Assembly: GCA_031216915.1 (NCBI GenBank)
Contig: CM062294.1
Span: 388,607,217 to 388,671,216 of the forward strand
Length of the DNA stretch: 64,000 nt
Direction of reading: 5' to 3'
Source of the DNA: Pictodentalium vernedei
Lineage: Eukaryota > Mollusca > Scaphopoda > Dentaliida > Dentaliidae
In this document: positions 11,672 to 23,377 of the stretch, in pieces
Layout: each line of letters opens with the position of its first letter
How positions within the stretch are numbered: the stretch's first letter is position 1
Position numbers and translations under genes: made by a program
The notes under the pieces: model-generated
Databases searched by the model: none
Told to the model about the DNA's origin: nothing
What the model saw: the letters and a program-made list of their open reading frames with translations, nothing else

Positions 11672-13682
11672 CAAGAGGCCCCACGGGGCCTGAAGCGCTC
11701 ATGTTGAACAGAACACAATATAAACACAATATAAACAAACAATATAAACACAATATAAACAGAGTCCAAGAATGAGTCTACATTAAGCAATCCATCTCCA
11801 TAGGATACACTGTCAATCCTTGAGTCCCTCAGGAGAGACAAAAATAATCTGGGCATCATGCCTTTTCTTCAGTTGATCGTAACGTAAAATGTAGAGCTCC
11901 CCTATGAAGCCCCTTGATACAACCTATGTGGATTAATCTTAGTTACACACCTCTAGAGGGTACTGAAAACAAAATTTTTAATTCTTCAGCAACATGACCA
12001 ATTCTGGCTCCCATAGGGAGCCCAAATATTAACCTAGGCTCTCGATTTGAACACAGCTGAATCTGACTTCCCTAGAGATGTTGTGTACCAAATATGAAAG
12101 CATCATTCTGACTGTCAGATCTGAAGAAAAGAAATTTCTTCATATAGTTAAAATTTGGGCTATCATAGCGAGCACAAATATTAACCTATGGATCTGATTT
12201 GAACAAACTTGAATCTGCCCCCCCCCCCCCCCCCCCCCCCCCCCAGAGATGTTGTATACCAAATATGAAAGCATTCTGACTAGTGGATCTGGAGAAGAAG
12301 ATTTCAGAGGAAATTCCCTCATATTATATTAAGTTAAATTTCAGGTTCCCATATGGAGCCCAAATATTAAACCAGCCATTCAAATTGAACAAACTTGAAT
12401 CTGACCCTCTAGAGATGTTGTATACCAAATATGAAAGCATTCCGACTGGTGGATCTGAAGAAGAAGATTTTTAAAGAAATTTCCTCATATCATACTAAGT
12501 GAAAACTTGGGCTACCATTGCAAGCCCAAATATATACCTAGGGATCTAGACCCCCCCTCCCCCCCCCCCCCCCCCCCCCCCCAGAGATGTTGCATACCAA
12601 ATATGAAAGCACTCAGACTGGTGGATCTGAAGAAGAAGATTTTTAAAAATTATCCCCCATATTGAACAAAGTTAAAATTTGGGCTTCCGTAGGAAGCCCA
12701 AATATTAACCTAAGGCCTTGGTTTGAACAAATCTATCCCTCATAACAATGATGTATACCAAACATTAAAATATTCTGACTGGTGGTTCTGAAGAAGAAGA
12801 TTTTTAAAGAATATTTCCCATATTACCCTATGTTAAAAATTTGGGCTCCTGCATTGAGCCCAAATATGAACCAATGGGCTTTATTTTAACAAACTTGTAT
12901 TTGCCACCCCCCCCCCCCTCCCCCCCCCCCCCTCCCATGAATTCTGTATACCGAATATCAAAAGATTCTGATGATTGGTTCTGGAGAAAAGATTTTTTTT
13001 AAATCTTTGCAAATATGCTCAGCAGTTTTTCGATGCCCATTACAGAACACCCTAACATAACCAATGGCAATTTTTTTTACCATTCAGTTCTACTGGTCCT
13101 AAGGATACTTGATATCAAATAACAGCTCTCTATTCCATGCGGTTTGGGAAATATGGGCGTTTGAAATATTTCTATTTTTAGCTCCCAGGGTTCCCATGGG
13201 GATGTGGAATTTTTTTTTTGCATGAGTCAATTACTTATGACACAATAATACCACATACCAAATTTGGTTCAAACTGGACCATCAGTTCATAAAATAGAAA
13301 TTTTGGGCGGGGTCAAAAATCTTACCCCTCCCATTACAAAGTAGGTTATTGCTTCATGAACTTCGTTTGAATAAACTTGATTCTACACCTCAAAAGAAAG
13401 CTCCACAGAAAAGATCAAGTCATTGTACACACTGGTTCATGAAAAGAAGATTTTAAAAATATTTTGGAGCATTTTTCCCCACTCCCTCCCTACGGGGCTG
13501 GGCATGTCAAGTTGAACAAAAATGCAATGCCCTTTCGGGACCATCACTCACACAAACTTTCACTTGAATTGGCTCAGTGGCTTTGGAGGAGAAGACCAAA
13601 ACATGGTGTTGACGGATGACAGACAGACGATGGACGGAGAGCAATGAGATTAGCTCTGCTTGACTTTGTCAAGATGAGCTAA
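11671..13682 (+). mobile_element. Helentron-like element, GGCCCC family, complete
   Basis: The 5' end is CAAGAG plus the palindrome GGCCCCACGGGGCC, followed by GCGCTCATGTTGA. The 3' end is the hairpin CTTGACTTTGTCAAG plus ATGAGCTAA. The 5' subterminal GCTCAT-TTGA motif is the reverse complement of the 3' end, an asymmetric terminal inverted repeat as described for Helentrons. The interior is a tandem array of units of about 130-170 bp (TGAATCTGACCCCC, then AGAGATGTTGTATACCAAATA, then GAAGAAGAAGATTTTTAAAG). Two units have their C run expanded to about 26 bases (12218-12243 and around 12560). It has no protein genes, so it is non-autonomous. Confidence 0.75.
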
Positions 13683-14280
13683 TAAATAAATGAATAAGTT
13701 CCTTGAACATAACCTGGTTAAAATTGTCACAGATCAAAAATTTTAGAATGTTTGTATGCCTCCTTGTTAGTCATAATGTTTGAGAAGTTTGATCAAAATT
13801 GGTTAAATAAAAAGGAAGTGTTCCACACACAAAAATCACATGTACAAATCTATATTAAATCTTCTAAGTTGAAGGGGAGATAACCTTGTAAATATCACTT
13901 GAGATAGTAAATTTGGAAATATGCACATGTTCACTCATTGGTGGCCGTGTTCAAGAAGTTTCATTGTAATCAGTTCAATAATGTAGGAGGGGGTTGCTCA
14001 CACAAGAATCTCAATTGAAATTCCATAATTAATCTAAGTTCATTGGAGATAACCTGGTTAAAATTGTTGCAGATGAAAAATTTTAGAATATGCACATGTC
14101 CACTTGTTAGTCATAATGTTTGAGACGTTTGATCAAAAGCATTTAAAAAATGTAGGAGTAATTGGATGCAAAAGAATGTATGGATGGTGGGTTGGAAAGA
14201 TGGATGGATGTATGGATAGATGGATGGACAGACGTCCAGGGCATAGACAATATAGCCCCCACTTCTGAGGGTATAATCAA
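13683..14280 (+). repeat. Tandem repeat element abutting the previous one
   Basis: Two copies of a unit beginning near CATAACCTGGTTAAAATTGT (13707 and 14048) with the shared word AGTCATAATGTTTGAGA. The segment closes with GATGGATGG-type simple repeat and AGCCCCCACTTCTGAGGGTATAAT, which resembles the 3' end of the element at 32012-32901. It starts directly after the CTAA end at 13682. Confidence 0.45.
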
Positions 14281-14769
14281 CCTGTACGATTTAATTCTTA
14301 CAATAATTCTACTGTTGAATATACTTATGGTATTTAAGGGCACTTTCAGCATCTAGGCTATATCATGACTGCACCATACTTACAAAGTTAAGTTTAGCCC
14401 ATAGTATATACCTATGCTGCCCATTTTAGAGGATTTGCATCCCATGAATTGGTTCTGGACCCTATTTTACAAGTAAAATAAAAGTGGTTTGCCTCAGCAA
14501 ATAGTGATGTATCAATAATTAAAATCGGCGATAGGACCCTGCCGATTGTGGGCAGTTGGATGACAATCAAACCTAGAAGCTGAACAGCATTTTTTTCCAA
14601 TTATTGAAAAATAATAGATGACCATTTCAAAATGCAGTCTCAATCTGTATCTCCCATTTTGACATGCTGTATGAATTTGTCTCTCAATTTATTTAGCGAG
14701 ATACATAGCTGAAACAAATGCATGATTACTAATTCAACATAAAAGAAACTAGATGTGTCATTGAATGCC
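14281..14769. other. Intron DNA with a dispersed repeat
   Basis: Contains a copy of the repeat with ATGCTGCCCATTTTAGAGGA and CCTATTTTACAAGTAAAA, also seen at about 41820-41880. Nothing coding. Confidence 0.4.
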
Positions 14770-14777
14770 CCTGTGGG

Positions 14778-14966
14778 CAGGGGCGTCATGCTAGGGAAAA
14801 ATCTGCGGGGGGAGGGGGGAGCACCACGATCGGTTGGTGCATAGCATGCCCAAAAATTTTGGCATGCCTCCCAGATTGCCGGAAATGGCTCTTCCTTCCC
14901 AGGCCTTCACCGTAAATATTTGGGGGGGCCCGGACCTCCCAGTGCACCGATGGCATGACGCCACTG
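14778..14966. mobile_element. hAT-like MITE with 8-bp target duplication
   Basis: A 189-bp element. It begins CAGGGGCGTCATGC and ends GCATGACGCCACTG, forming terminal inverted repeats of the CAG-G-GGCG type common in hAT elements. It is flanked by exact duplications CCTGTGGG at 14770-14777 and 14967-14974. There is no coding capacity. Confidence 0.75.
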
Positions 14967-15049
14967 CCTGTGGGGTAGCAAAATTCATCATTGGATTTAA
15001 ATGCCTGTAGCATAATTAATCATTCACAATATCACCATATATAGGAGAT

Positions 15050-15202
15050 AGAGAGTAATCGTTCGACTGGACTGGTTACGTGAAATAATTCATGAGAAGT
15101 GAGGGACGTTGTAACACGAGTGCGCGAGTGTTTTACAATATAGTCCCTCGCCTCGATTGAATTAATTCACGTAACCAGTCCAGTCAAACGATTACTCTGT
15201 TT
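15050..15202. repeat. Fold-back palindrome
   Basis: The left arm (AGAGTAATCGTTCGACTGGA, then CTGGTTACGTGAAATAATTC) is the near-perfect reverse complement of the right arm (GAATTAATTCACGTAACCAG, then AGTCAAACGATTACTCT). The loop contains GTGCGCGAGTG. Probably a palindromic MITE; no target duplication was found. Confidence 0.6.
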
Positions 15203-15239
15203 ATTACTTTTCATTATTAACGATAATTATATTATTTAA

Positions 15240-15467
15240 CCCTTTACCTAACATAATGGCCAAAAACGGCCAGCGCTATTCTCAAAAATCGCTAATTAAT
15301 TTTCATTATTTTTTCATTTTTTGTCTCTAAAACATAGGTTATGACCCCTCAGTGCAACGAGCTCGTTGAGGGGTCACAACCTATGTTTTTGAGACAAAAA
15401 ATGAAAATAATAGTTATTCAAGAATTTTTTTTGCAAGTGTCGTCTGCTTTTCAAGTTAGGTAAAAGG
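15240..15467. mobile_element. piggyBac-like MITE with TTAA duplication
   Basis: Starts CCCTTTACCTAAC and ends GTTAGGTAAAAGG, flanked by TTAA at 15236-15239 and 15468-15471. A CCC start and a TTAA target fit the piggyBac superfamily. The interior is a long palindrome with AAAACATAGGTTATGACCCC on the left arm and the inverse on the right, around GAGCTCG. A sister copy is at 49381-49625. Confidence 0.7.
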
Positions 15468-15993
15468 TTAAAATGAAAGTGTCAATGACACTCTAGCTCA
15501 ACTTGTGTAAGACATGTACATGTATAGTATGTGACACAGCAATGACAAACATCTAGGTAATGACCTGATAACAAAGGTACATATAAAGTATTGTAACGGT
15601 CTGTACATAAATGCTGACCATAGCCTGTAACAAATGTATAGGTAAAGTATTGTAAAGGTGGGCGACAGTTAGATGCTAAACTAGAAAAGAAATCTTTGAG
15701 TCCCAGAGTGGGTCTGACTGAACTCAAAAATATTTGTTCTCATAGCAGAGTGATAACAAAGGCACCCAAAAACACTCGTTCTCGTCCCAAGGTGATAACA
15801 AAGGTACCCAAGAAGTTTCGTGAAGATCGGTTCATAAATACAGACTCTAGCCCGAGCCGTATTGACATGTGCACTTACTGTGTATAAGTAGCACTGAATA
15901 AATCAAAGTTCATCTAATTTGCATAATTTCTGCTCGAGAAAAAAACCCGTATTATATATGATGTATTCTGTGTTACTAAACATTCATACGAAA

Positions 15994-16219
15994 ATGAAAA
16001 ATTTATACCAATTTTAATATTTTTAATACTTACCAATGGCCCAGACTAGCTTGTGCAACCCAATTTATTACCAGGGCCAAACGCAAATTTTGAATCCCCT
16101 AAACCCCCAAAATTTGCCAAAAAACTTAGAAACGAGAAGACCAGTATGGTCCTCCATACTTTTGCGCAATGCACAACTTGTTGTCAACGACAACAATAGG
16201 CTACCGCCATCTTGTCATT
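15994..16219 (-). repeat. 3' inverted terminal repeat of DIRS B
   Basis: From about 16032 to 16219 this is the reverse complement of 22404-22580 with only a few mismatches. Shared blocks include TACCAATGGCCCAGACTAGC, CAATTTATTACCAGGGCC and CCATACTTTTGCGCAATGC. The outer 38 bases, including ATGAAAAATTTATACC, are unique to this end and to the internal complementary region. Confidence 0.85.
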
Positions 16220-16308
16220 CTTATTGTTGTGCCTGTTAAATGTTAATAAGAACTGTAATAAAACTCAGCGGGGAGGAAGGAGTGTCTACTCCAGGGAGGG
16301 CCATCCCC

Positions 16309-16393
16309 GTCTGGGCCATTGGTAAGTATTAAAAATATTAAAATTGGTATAAATTTTTCATATTTTTCCACTATACCAATGGCCCAGACTAGC
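16309..16393 (-). repeat. Internal complementary region of DIRS B
   Basis: Bases 16309-16361 are the reverse complement of the element's left tip (16046-15994), and 16360-16393 the reverse complement of its right tip (22594-22561). The two match zones overlap by AT, the same dinucleotide found at the insertion junction. In the DIRS-1 model this region templates joining of the two ends into a circle. Its layout here matches that model exactly. Confidence 0.85.
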
Positions 16394-16971
16394 TGAGAAT
16401 AGTAAACAGGCAGGCGGGCCTAGTACTTGATATTCATTGCTCCTATTTCAGAAAAACAATGAAAATGTAGGTGTAACTCTATTTAAGGCCTAGCATAACC
16501 CATTATGCTAATTTGATAAAGGAAGCCAAAATATAAAGAAGTCCAGAGAAATGAGACTCTTTATAAATCATTAAAAATGTCCGAGTATTGGATAGAAAAG
16601 CTCGTCCTGACACATGACATAGACAATAACGCTTCACATCGAGCTACACATTAAAAGCATATAATACATTTAAAATTGCTTCATATCTAGCTACACATTA
16701 AAACTACCATAGCCCGACCCCAGGATACTATCACTGAAAGAGGTATGTCCATGCTTCCACTTTATAGCCAGATGACTATTTGGAAATACAACCCCCCCCC
16801 CCCTCCACTTGTTTTGAAAGTAACTACATGTACACTTCAAAATGAAGAAGGGAGCAGACTGGAGACAGTGCTAGAGCAGATCAAACAGAAGATTGAATGA
16901 AAGTCCTAATTAGAATGGATGACCTTCTGAGCTACCGATAACAGTCCTAAAAATCTGAGATCATCAGAAAT
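16394..16971. other. DIRS B 3' untranslated segment
   Basis: Between the recombinase stop and the internal complementary region. AT-rich, with a C run at 16792-16804. No open frame with recognisable homology. Confidence 0.5.
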
Positions 16972-17890
16972 TTATTCTAAATCTCGAAGATAAAATTTGG
17001 TAGAAGTCATCTGTTGTGTCCAATAAGCAGCTTGCATCAAAACCTTCAAAGAAGTACTACTAGCATAAGCCCAAGAAGAAGCTAAAGCTCTAACTTCATG
17101 AGCTAAATCTTATAAGCTATTCTCTGATTCACAGACAAAGCATTATAAGCTGACCGAATAGCTAACTGAATCCATCTAGATATTGAATGAACAGAAATAT
17201 CATTTCTGTTAAGAAGAGAAAGAAATAACCTTTTCCTACCTCTTCTAATAAAACTAGAACGCTCCTTATAAATCTTAAGCGCTCTTACTGGACACAACAA
17301 AGGCCTCTGACCATCTGAAGACGGTAATGCTTTAATAAGAATTGGGCTAGGCCGTTTGTACGGAACCTGATTCTTAGCTAAGAATCCCACTTTCGTAGTG
17401 TGACTAATAGAATTACCAACACTACGATAATGAGAGTCTTCAACAGACAAAGCATGAAGTTCAGTAACTCTTCTAGCTGATGCAAAACGCTAAATGAAAA
17501 ACCGTGTAATAAGTAAGAAATTTAAACTCAACAGTATTTAACGGTTCAAAAGGTGCTTTCTGAAGTTTCAGAAGAACCCCAGCTAAATTCCACTAAGGGT
17601 CTAGTCTCAAGGTACGAGGTCTATTCACAAAAAAATTCCTCATTAAGTATTTATAGATACATCTGACCCAATGTTTAATTTCCCTTGGTGTGCATAGGAG
17701 TCAGAGAGCATAGACCTATAGCCCTTAATAGTGACTGGCTGTAGCTTAACTTCATCAAAAAGATAAATAAAAAAGTTAGCTAATTGAGGAATAGTTTGGT
17801 TAAAAAAATCAATCAATTGTGATTCACACCAATGAACAAAAACCTTCCACTTCGCTTCATAATTAACGAAGAGGAGGTCCTCCTACAGTT
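16972..17890 (-). pseudogene. DIRS B tyrosine recombinase, frameshifted
   Basis: The C-terminal catalytic part is visible: GFLAKNQVPYKRPSPILIKA, then DGQRPLLCPVRALKIYKERS, then SISRWIQLAIRSAYNAL. Next come the H-x-x-R box AHEVRALASSWAYASS and TKFYLRDLE with the presumed catalytic Tyr, ending at a stop at 16972-16974. A one-base loss near 17102 separates AYKI from AHEVRA, and the N-terminal half lies in another frame with further breaks. The H, R and Tyr residues survive although the reading frame does not. The enzyme would integrate the circular DNA intermediate. Confidence 0.75.
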
Positions 17891-18770
17891 AGAAATTGCA
17901 TCCATTGCTCGTCTGGAAAACTGTTATCGTGCAGGAAGCCGACAGAGTTTCCCCTGTGTCAGAAGATCCCGGAGAAGTGGTAACTTCCGTGGAAGGTCCC
18001 AAAGAAGTTCCTGGAGAAGAATTATCCACTGTCTGTGAGCCGACAGACTTGCAACCAGTAGAATCTTGCAAGAAGAGTGTTTTGTCTTTAGCAAGATCTG
18101 TTGAATGAGGGGAGCTGGAGGGTAAGCATACCCTATTATCCCGTTCCATGAAATTGACAGAGCGTCTACTGCATAAGTTTGAGGGTCCGGGCATGGAGAC
18201 ACAAAAGTCTGTAACTGATTGTTCAGACTCGTGGCAAAAAGATCGATCATTGGATGTTCCCACTGGAAGCAAATCTGACTGAAGACAGATTTTTTCAACA
18301 TCCATACTGAAGGTAGCAGACGATCCTTTCTCGATAGAGTCTGCTGTTATATTGAGAGGACCTGGAATATGACGAATCGATATCAGAATCTGATTCTTTT
18401 GAAAGAAAAGAAGAATCTTTTCGGCGAGATTCAACAGTTGGATGGAATGAGTACCTCCCTGATTCCGAATATAGGCTACTACTGTTGAATTGTCCAACAG
18501 AATTTTAACATGTGAGTTTATCACTTGACTGAGCCAATGATTTTAGAGCTAACCAAATTGCCCTCATTTCTTTGTAGTTAATGTGGCCCTTATGGGACCC
18601 AAGAAACCGACTCTCCCATAAGCCATAACATACTTGATCGCCCGGAATCAGAGAGGCACCCCAACCCTCCTGACTGGCGTCCGTCATGATATGAATGACG
18701 GCTCCTAAATCTGAAGCGGTATTCCCTGGGAAAACCACTGAATATCCGCCCAAATTTGAAGATGTTTTAC
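17890..18770 (-). pseudogene. DIRS B RNase H, frameshifted
   Basis: The two halves lie in different frames. The first has IMTDASQEGWGASL and NYKEMRAIWLAL (D and E). The second has LLDNSTVVAYIRNQGGTHS and NITADSIEK (both D residues). The downstream linker PMIDLFATSLNNQLQ and VSPCPDPQTYAVDALSISW follows in a third frame. All four active-site acids are present, but a frame break near 18510 splits the domain. Confidence 0.75.
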
Positions 18771-19079
18771 TGACTGTGTTAAAACAATCAGACTGTCCAA
18801 CAACTGACGTTTTACGCTCCAATTTTGAATTAGATAAATTTGAAGTGGACGAGTGCGCAAGCGACCTAGCGGAATTAACTCTGCGGCTGTGCCGCAAAGT
18901 CGAAACAGCCACATAAACTCTCTTGCAGAAATGACTTGTGCGTTTATGCAATATTTGCGTAAATAGAAACTAATTTTGCTCTTGCTACCGGCAAAGAGAC
19001 CCGATTGTTGAGAGTATCGAAACTCATTCCAGATGAACAAAACGACCTCGTCGGTATTAAATCCGACTTGTCGACAGTG

Positions 19080-19760
19080 ATTATATAAAACCTACTAGTA
19101 GGCGTCGTAGCAGCGATAGCAGACTCTGAACGTCGCTTTGAAGAGCATGAAAATTTTCGTACCTTTGAAGAATGTCGTCCAAATATGCCAACGTCATTGA
19201 AGGCGAATGAGCTCTAAAATGGCTCATCACCGCATTCACCACCCGAGTGAACGCCCACGGAGCAGGGTTCAAGCCAAAACACATTGCTCTGAACTGGTAT
19301 ACTTCTCCGTGAACCGCGAAACGGAAGTCTATACTTGCGGCGTAATCATTCACTCGGATGATGCCTCTCACCGATCGAATTGACTCATTTACAATTTGGA
19401 GCAATTATTAGCTTGTTATCCAACTGAGATCGATGACCGGCCTGTACGAGCCGTCTGGCTTCGGCACAAGAAGAAAGATGCCTGTAGAATCCCTTGAATT
19501 TGGATTCTCTACGGCCTCTACTGCCTCCTTGTAGGAGAGAGTCTACTGCTGAAATCAAAGCCTCTCTCTTGTTATATTTTGTGAAAGGTTCACAAAACGT
19601 GGAATCCGCGTTAATGGAGGTTTTCTCCGGAACGAAAGACGTAGACCATTTTTACAACGTCTCAAACCCAAAAATCTTGAGTTATTTGTTCCAGTTGCTT
19701 GCGAATATTGAAAGCCTTCCGCCAATTGAAGAACAGAGCTCAAAATCTTCAATTGTAGGA
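19080..19760 (-). pseudogene. DIRS B reverse transcriptase with motif A deletion
   Basis: Readable in 19404-19081: VNDYAASID, then FRFAVHGEVYQFRAMCFGLN, then PAPWAFTRVV, and motif C as LAYLDDILQRYEN. Compared with A (SIDLKDAYFRDLVH) and C (SIDLKDAYFHVPVH), the stretch after SID up to the next strand is missing, about 17 residues in frame. The DD pair of motif C is intact, but motif A is cut, so the fold cannot be normal. The fingers region (19752-19555) lies in another frame. Confidence 0.75.
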
Positions 19761-19836
19761 CTTACGAGGCGTATACGAGAAACCACGTGAAGCTCTCGCA
19801 CCCCTCTGTGACGCCGGTGTGGGGTTACGCGTTTCG

Positions 19837-21812
19837 TTATTTTCCGACTGTGTCATCCCCTTTTGAAATCGCTCCCCTGTTTCGAGCTACTGCGAACACG
19901 ATTAGCTTTAAAAGCAGCATGGGCTGAGTCTCTCTTGGAGAAAAATTTACCTCTCCGAGGAGTACCACTTGTGGAAGGCTGAGTTGCGAAGCTAAGCGCA
20001 ACAAAAGCTGACATGTAGCTTTCTTAGAAGCATCTTCACATACAGCTTTTAACTGATCATTGAATAAGGAAGAGCCCGAAATGGGAGCGGCCCTTAGAGA
20101 GCTCTTAACACTGTCGTCAATAAATGATGTAGATTTAAGGGCAGCATCGCGCCTGACCAACTCTAAATTCGCTACTGAAAGAGCAGAGTGGGATGATGTA
20201 TACATGATGGCGCGAGAGAGCACTCTCAAAGGAGATAACAACTCCTGTAAGCTCTCAGATTCCAAATTTCCGGCCAATGCCCTGCAAATATGATCTGCAT
20301 ATGATAGCGTCCAAAATACTTCTGCTAGATTCAATGCAAGTGACTATAACAAAAGAACTAACGCTACACGATGACAGAAGAGACATACCTAAGTCCCTAG
20401 CTCCGTCATCCAATTGCAGAGGAGCTCTTGGAATCTTATTCTCGCCTACTGTATTTAAGAAGGTATTGCCTCTAAACGGTAGGTCAAGCTTCCTTTCCGA
20501 AAGGAAAGAACTTGTTCTAGCCTGAGCCAGGTCAGCAATAGCTTCGTCACAACAATCAAACGCATCTAACGCTTGGACTGATTGAGACGGATACAGGATA
20601 CTTTCCTTCGACTTAATGACCTCCCTGCCCAAAGAAGACAGGCGCTTGGCTCGAGAAGGCGCTGAACTCGACCAGAAGGAATTAATTCAGGTGAAAAATC
20701 CTGCAGGAACCTCATAGTTTCCGTATGTTGCTCAGCCAAAGATGTAGTGTCAGTCTCGTCTTCATCAAACTCCCTAACACTAGCAGCTAGAGGTTCCTGG
20801 TCTGGTCTATTATCGGCATACTGATTATTGAGGAAACCCTTCTTTCTGCCGATCCAGCACCGTCCGAATCATCCAAATCGGAGATCGATGACGGTCGCAT
20901 ATTATGCTGCTGGAAGTCTGCAATTAGCTGGGTAATTTGCTCCAGCAATTCCGTATTCGAGGCTATGTTCACCCCCGGTCTATGCCTTTTGGCTCCAGAA
21001 GGTGATCTGACACAGAGCCCTGTGTCCGTCTTTTAGAAAAAGACATTTGCCTTGAAATGCTAGCCTTAGAGAGAGAGCCAGATCCTGGCTCTGACTCTCT
21101 ACCTCTGGATCTTGCCGACTAGCATGCGGTCTACTGTGCTGAGTCCTGTCCTGGAAACGGACGAAGAAGAGGCTCTTATATCAAAATTACTGCCAGCTGC
21201 ACTAGCAGAGAAAGGTACATCAGAAACAACTGGTTCCGAAGCATTTTCTACCGGACTACCAGCGGAACTGGCAATGAAAGTCGAATCTTTCTGTTTTGTC
21301 CCCAAAACAGAAGAATGCTTCGCTACTGATGCACCTTTCAATTTGACTGGCCTCTTCCCCTACGTGCCGTCGTCTTAACAGAGGAGTGCCTTCCATCCTC
21401 CGTATCCTTGACCGCTACGGATTTTCCCGGTACGGAAGCACTAAATTAAAGGCTTCGTTACACCGGTCGAGCTAGTTGACCGTGTGCTTGTCCGAGGTAC
21501 CGAGTATTCTGCGATACCTCGTAAGTCAACATGCTCTGTATCTGAAGACGACGGCAGCACAGAACTTGATGTTATACCATAATCAATACCATGTTCTTGT
21601 TCCTCTGAAATGGAAACTAAATTTGATTAGTTACCTTAAATCGGTGCTTTGCCAACACATACATAAGTTGAGAGGGAATTCCATCGCTTGGAATCCCAAG
21701 ATCGGCAAGTTGCACAGGTACCATCTTTCGAGCAACGAGTGCAAGCCAAACATGATGAATGATAATCAAGAGAGGACTTCTTCCTCTTACATTTCGAACA
21801 TGAGGACTTCAT
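19837..21812 (-). pseudogene. DIRS B gag-like protein, broken
   Basis: Begins at 21812 with the Cys-rich leader MKSSCSKCKRKKSSLDYHSS, then CLACTRCSKDGTCATC. It continues in several frames through 21341-21099, 20972-20787 and 20632-20255 to 20334-19837. The last frame contains SVANLELVRRDAALKSTSFI, which corresponds to TANLELARRDAVLDSS in element C. This is the common C-terminal part of the gag of this group. Several frame changes disable it. Confidence 0.65.
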
Positions 21813-22403
21813 AATACACATACGTCCGAGGCAAAAATTTTAAACTGAATAGGAGCCGGTAACCAAGTCCAAAACAGGCACAACAAAGGCCCAGGTCAGA
21901 CAACCGATATCCCAAGAATACCCTTAACAATAGAGAAACTTCCCCAGAAGATTCCCCATAGAGAAGGGTAATGGCAAACAGACACGCCCGATTATGACAA
22001 AGGGGGTACGAATAATCCACATTCCGTAAATTATCTAAGATTTTTAAGAAGAATTTTAATTAATAACAAATTCGCAAACGGCAAATAGTTCTTAAAAATC
22101 TAATGAGAGGATTCAAGGGGAAAAAGGTGAACATTTAACACACACATAATGATAAACAAAAAATGAACAAATCAGGTGCATATCCCGAAAACGGGAAAAA
22201 CAAGAAATATTATTTAATTTCAATAAAGTTATAGCCCTGAAGGTTCAAAAACTCAATGTCCATATTCAGCTAGATTCTGCTGCAATTATTCCACCATTCC
22301 ACTTCAAAATCGTGTCTGGCTGCATTATACTTTAGGATTTTATAGCACAAAAGTCAGGATGCGTGTTGATCTGACATGGGCCAAACAACAGAATGACAAG
22401 ATA

Positions 22404-22594
22404 GCGGTAGCCTATTGTTGTCGTTGACAACAAGTTGCGCATTGCGCAAAAGTATGGAGGACCATACTGGTCTTCTCGTTTTTAAGTTTTTTGGCAAATT
22501 TTGGGGGTTTAGGGGATTCAAAATTTGTGTTTGGCCCTGGTAATAAATTGGGTTGCAGCAGCTAGTCTGGGCCATTGGTATAGTGGAAAAATAT
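22404..22594 (-). repeat. 5' inverted terminal repeat of DIRS B
   Basis: The partner of the 15994-16219 repeat. The outer tip GTGGAAAAATAT is unique to this end and to the internal complementary region. The promoter for the genomic RNA is expected in or next to it, but no specific box could be identified. Confidence 0.85.
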
Positions 22595-23377
22595 TTATTT
22601 AAATCAGAACTTTCATACAGAAGTTCTGTACAAAAAACTGACTGCACTATTTATGGTACAAAATGGATGCTGGCGGCCATCTTGAAATTTGGACCACACC
22701 CCCAAAACACTAGTTCTCGTCCCACGGTGATAAAAAAGAAGTTTCGTAAAGATCGGTTCATAAATACGACCTCTAGCCTGAGACGTATAGAAGTTGTGTA
22801 CAAAAACTGATTGGACCTAATTTCAGTACAAAATGGCCACTGGCAGCCATCTTGAATTTTGGATTGCACCCAGAAACACTCGTTCTCGTCCTAAGGTGAT
22901 AAAAAGGTACCCAAAAAGTTTTGTGAAGATCAGTTCATAACTACAGCCCCTAGCCTGAGCCGTATTGACATGTGTACTTACTGTGTTTAAGTAACACTGT
23001 AAAAATCAAAGTTCATCTAAAAAAAACCTGTATTATATGTGATGTATTCCATGTTACTAAACGTTCAAACAAAAATTTATTCGAATCAGAACTTTCATAC
23101 AGAAGTTCTGTACAAAAAACTGATTGCACTAACTAAAGTACAAAATGGCTGCTAGTGGCCATCTTGAATTTTGGACCGCACTCCAAAACACTCGTTCTCG
23201 TCCCACGGTGATAACAAAGGTACTCAAGAAGTTTCGTAAAGATCGGTTCATAAATATGGCCTCTAGCCTGAACCGTATTGAATTGTTGATGGACAGACAG
23301 ACTGACGGCCAGATGGACAGACGGACGACGGGCCATGGCATAACCTTAAATTTGACTTACGTCAAAGTTGAGCTAAA

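Larger units (their letters stand above)
15994..22594 (-). mobile_element. DIRS-like retrotransposon B, structurally complete
   Basis: About 6.6 kb, reading from 22594 leftward: 5' inverted terminal repeat, gag, RT, RNase H, tyrosine recombinase, internal complementary region, 3' inverted terminal repeat. The ends are fixed by an unoccupied copy of the flanking repeat near 23060-23090: that copy reads AAAAT|TTATT where B sits. No target duplication exists beyond a shared AT dinucleotide at 15994-15995 and 22593-22594. This is expected for insertion of a circle by a tyrosine recombinase. All three coding regions are interrupted by frameshifts or deletions. Confidence 0.9.
15473..23376 (+). mobile_element. 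Helentron-like element, GTGTCA family, split by DIRS B
   Basis: The 5' end is at 15473 (ATGAAAGTGTCAATGACACT, with the palindrome AGTGTCAATGACACT), followed by TAGCTCAACTTG. The 3' end is at 23376 (CAAAGTTGAGCTAA). The two motifs are reverse complements. The interior repeats a unit with GGCCATCTTGAATTTTGGAC, CACTCGTTCTCGTCC and GATCGGTTCATAAATA. The first part is 15473-15993 and the second 22595-23376; the bases between are DIRS B, inserted later. Confidence 0.75.

Noticed and set aside
15994-22594. DIRS methyltransferase domain
   Set aside because: Some DIRS elements carry a DNA N6-adenine methyltransferase-like domain, but no such motif was recognisable in any of the three copies.
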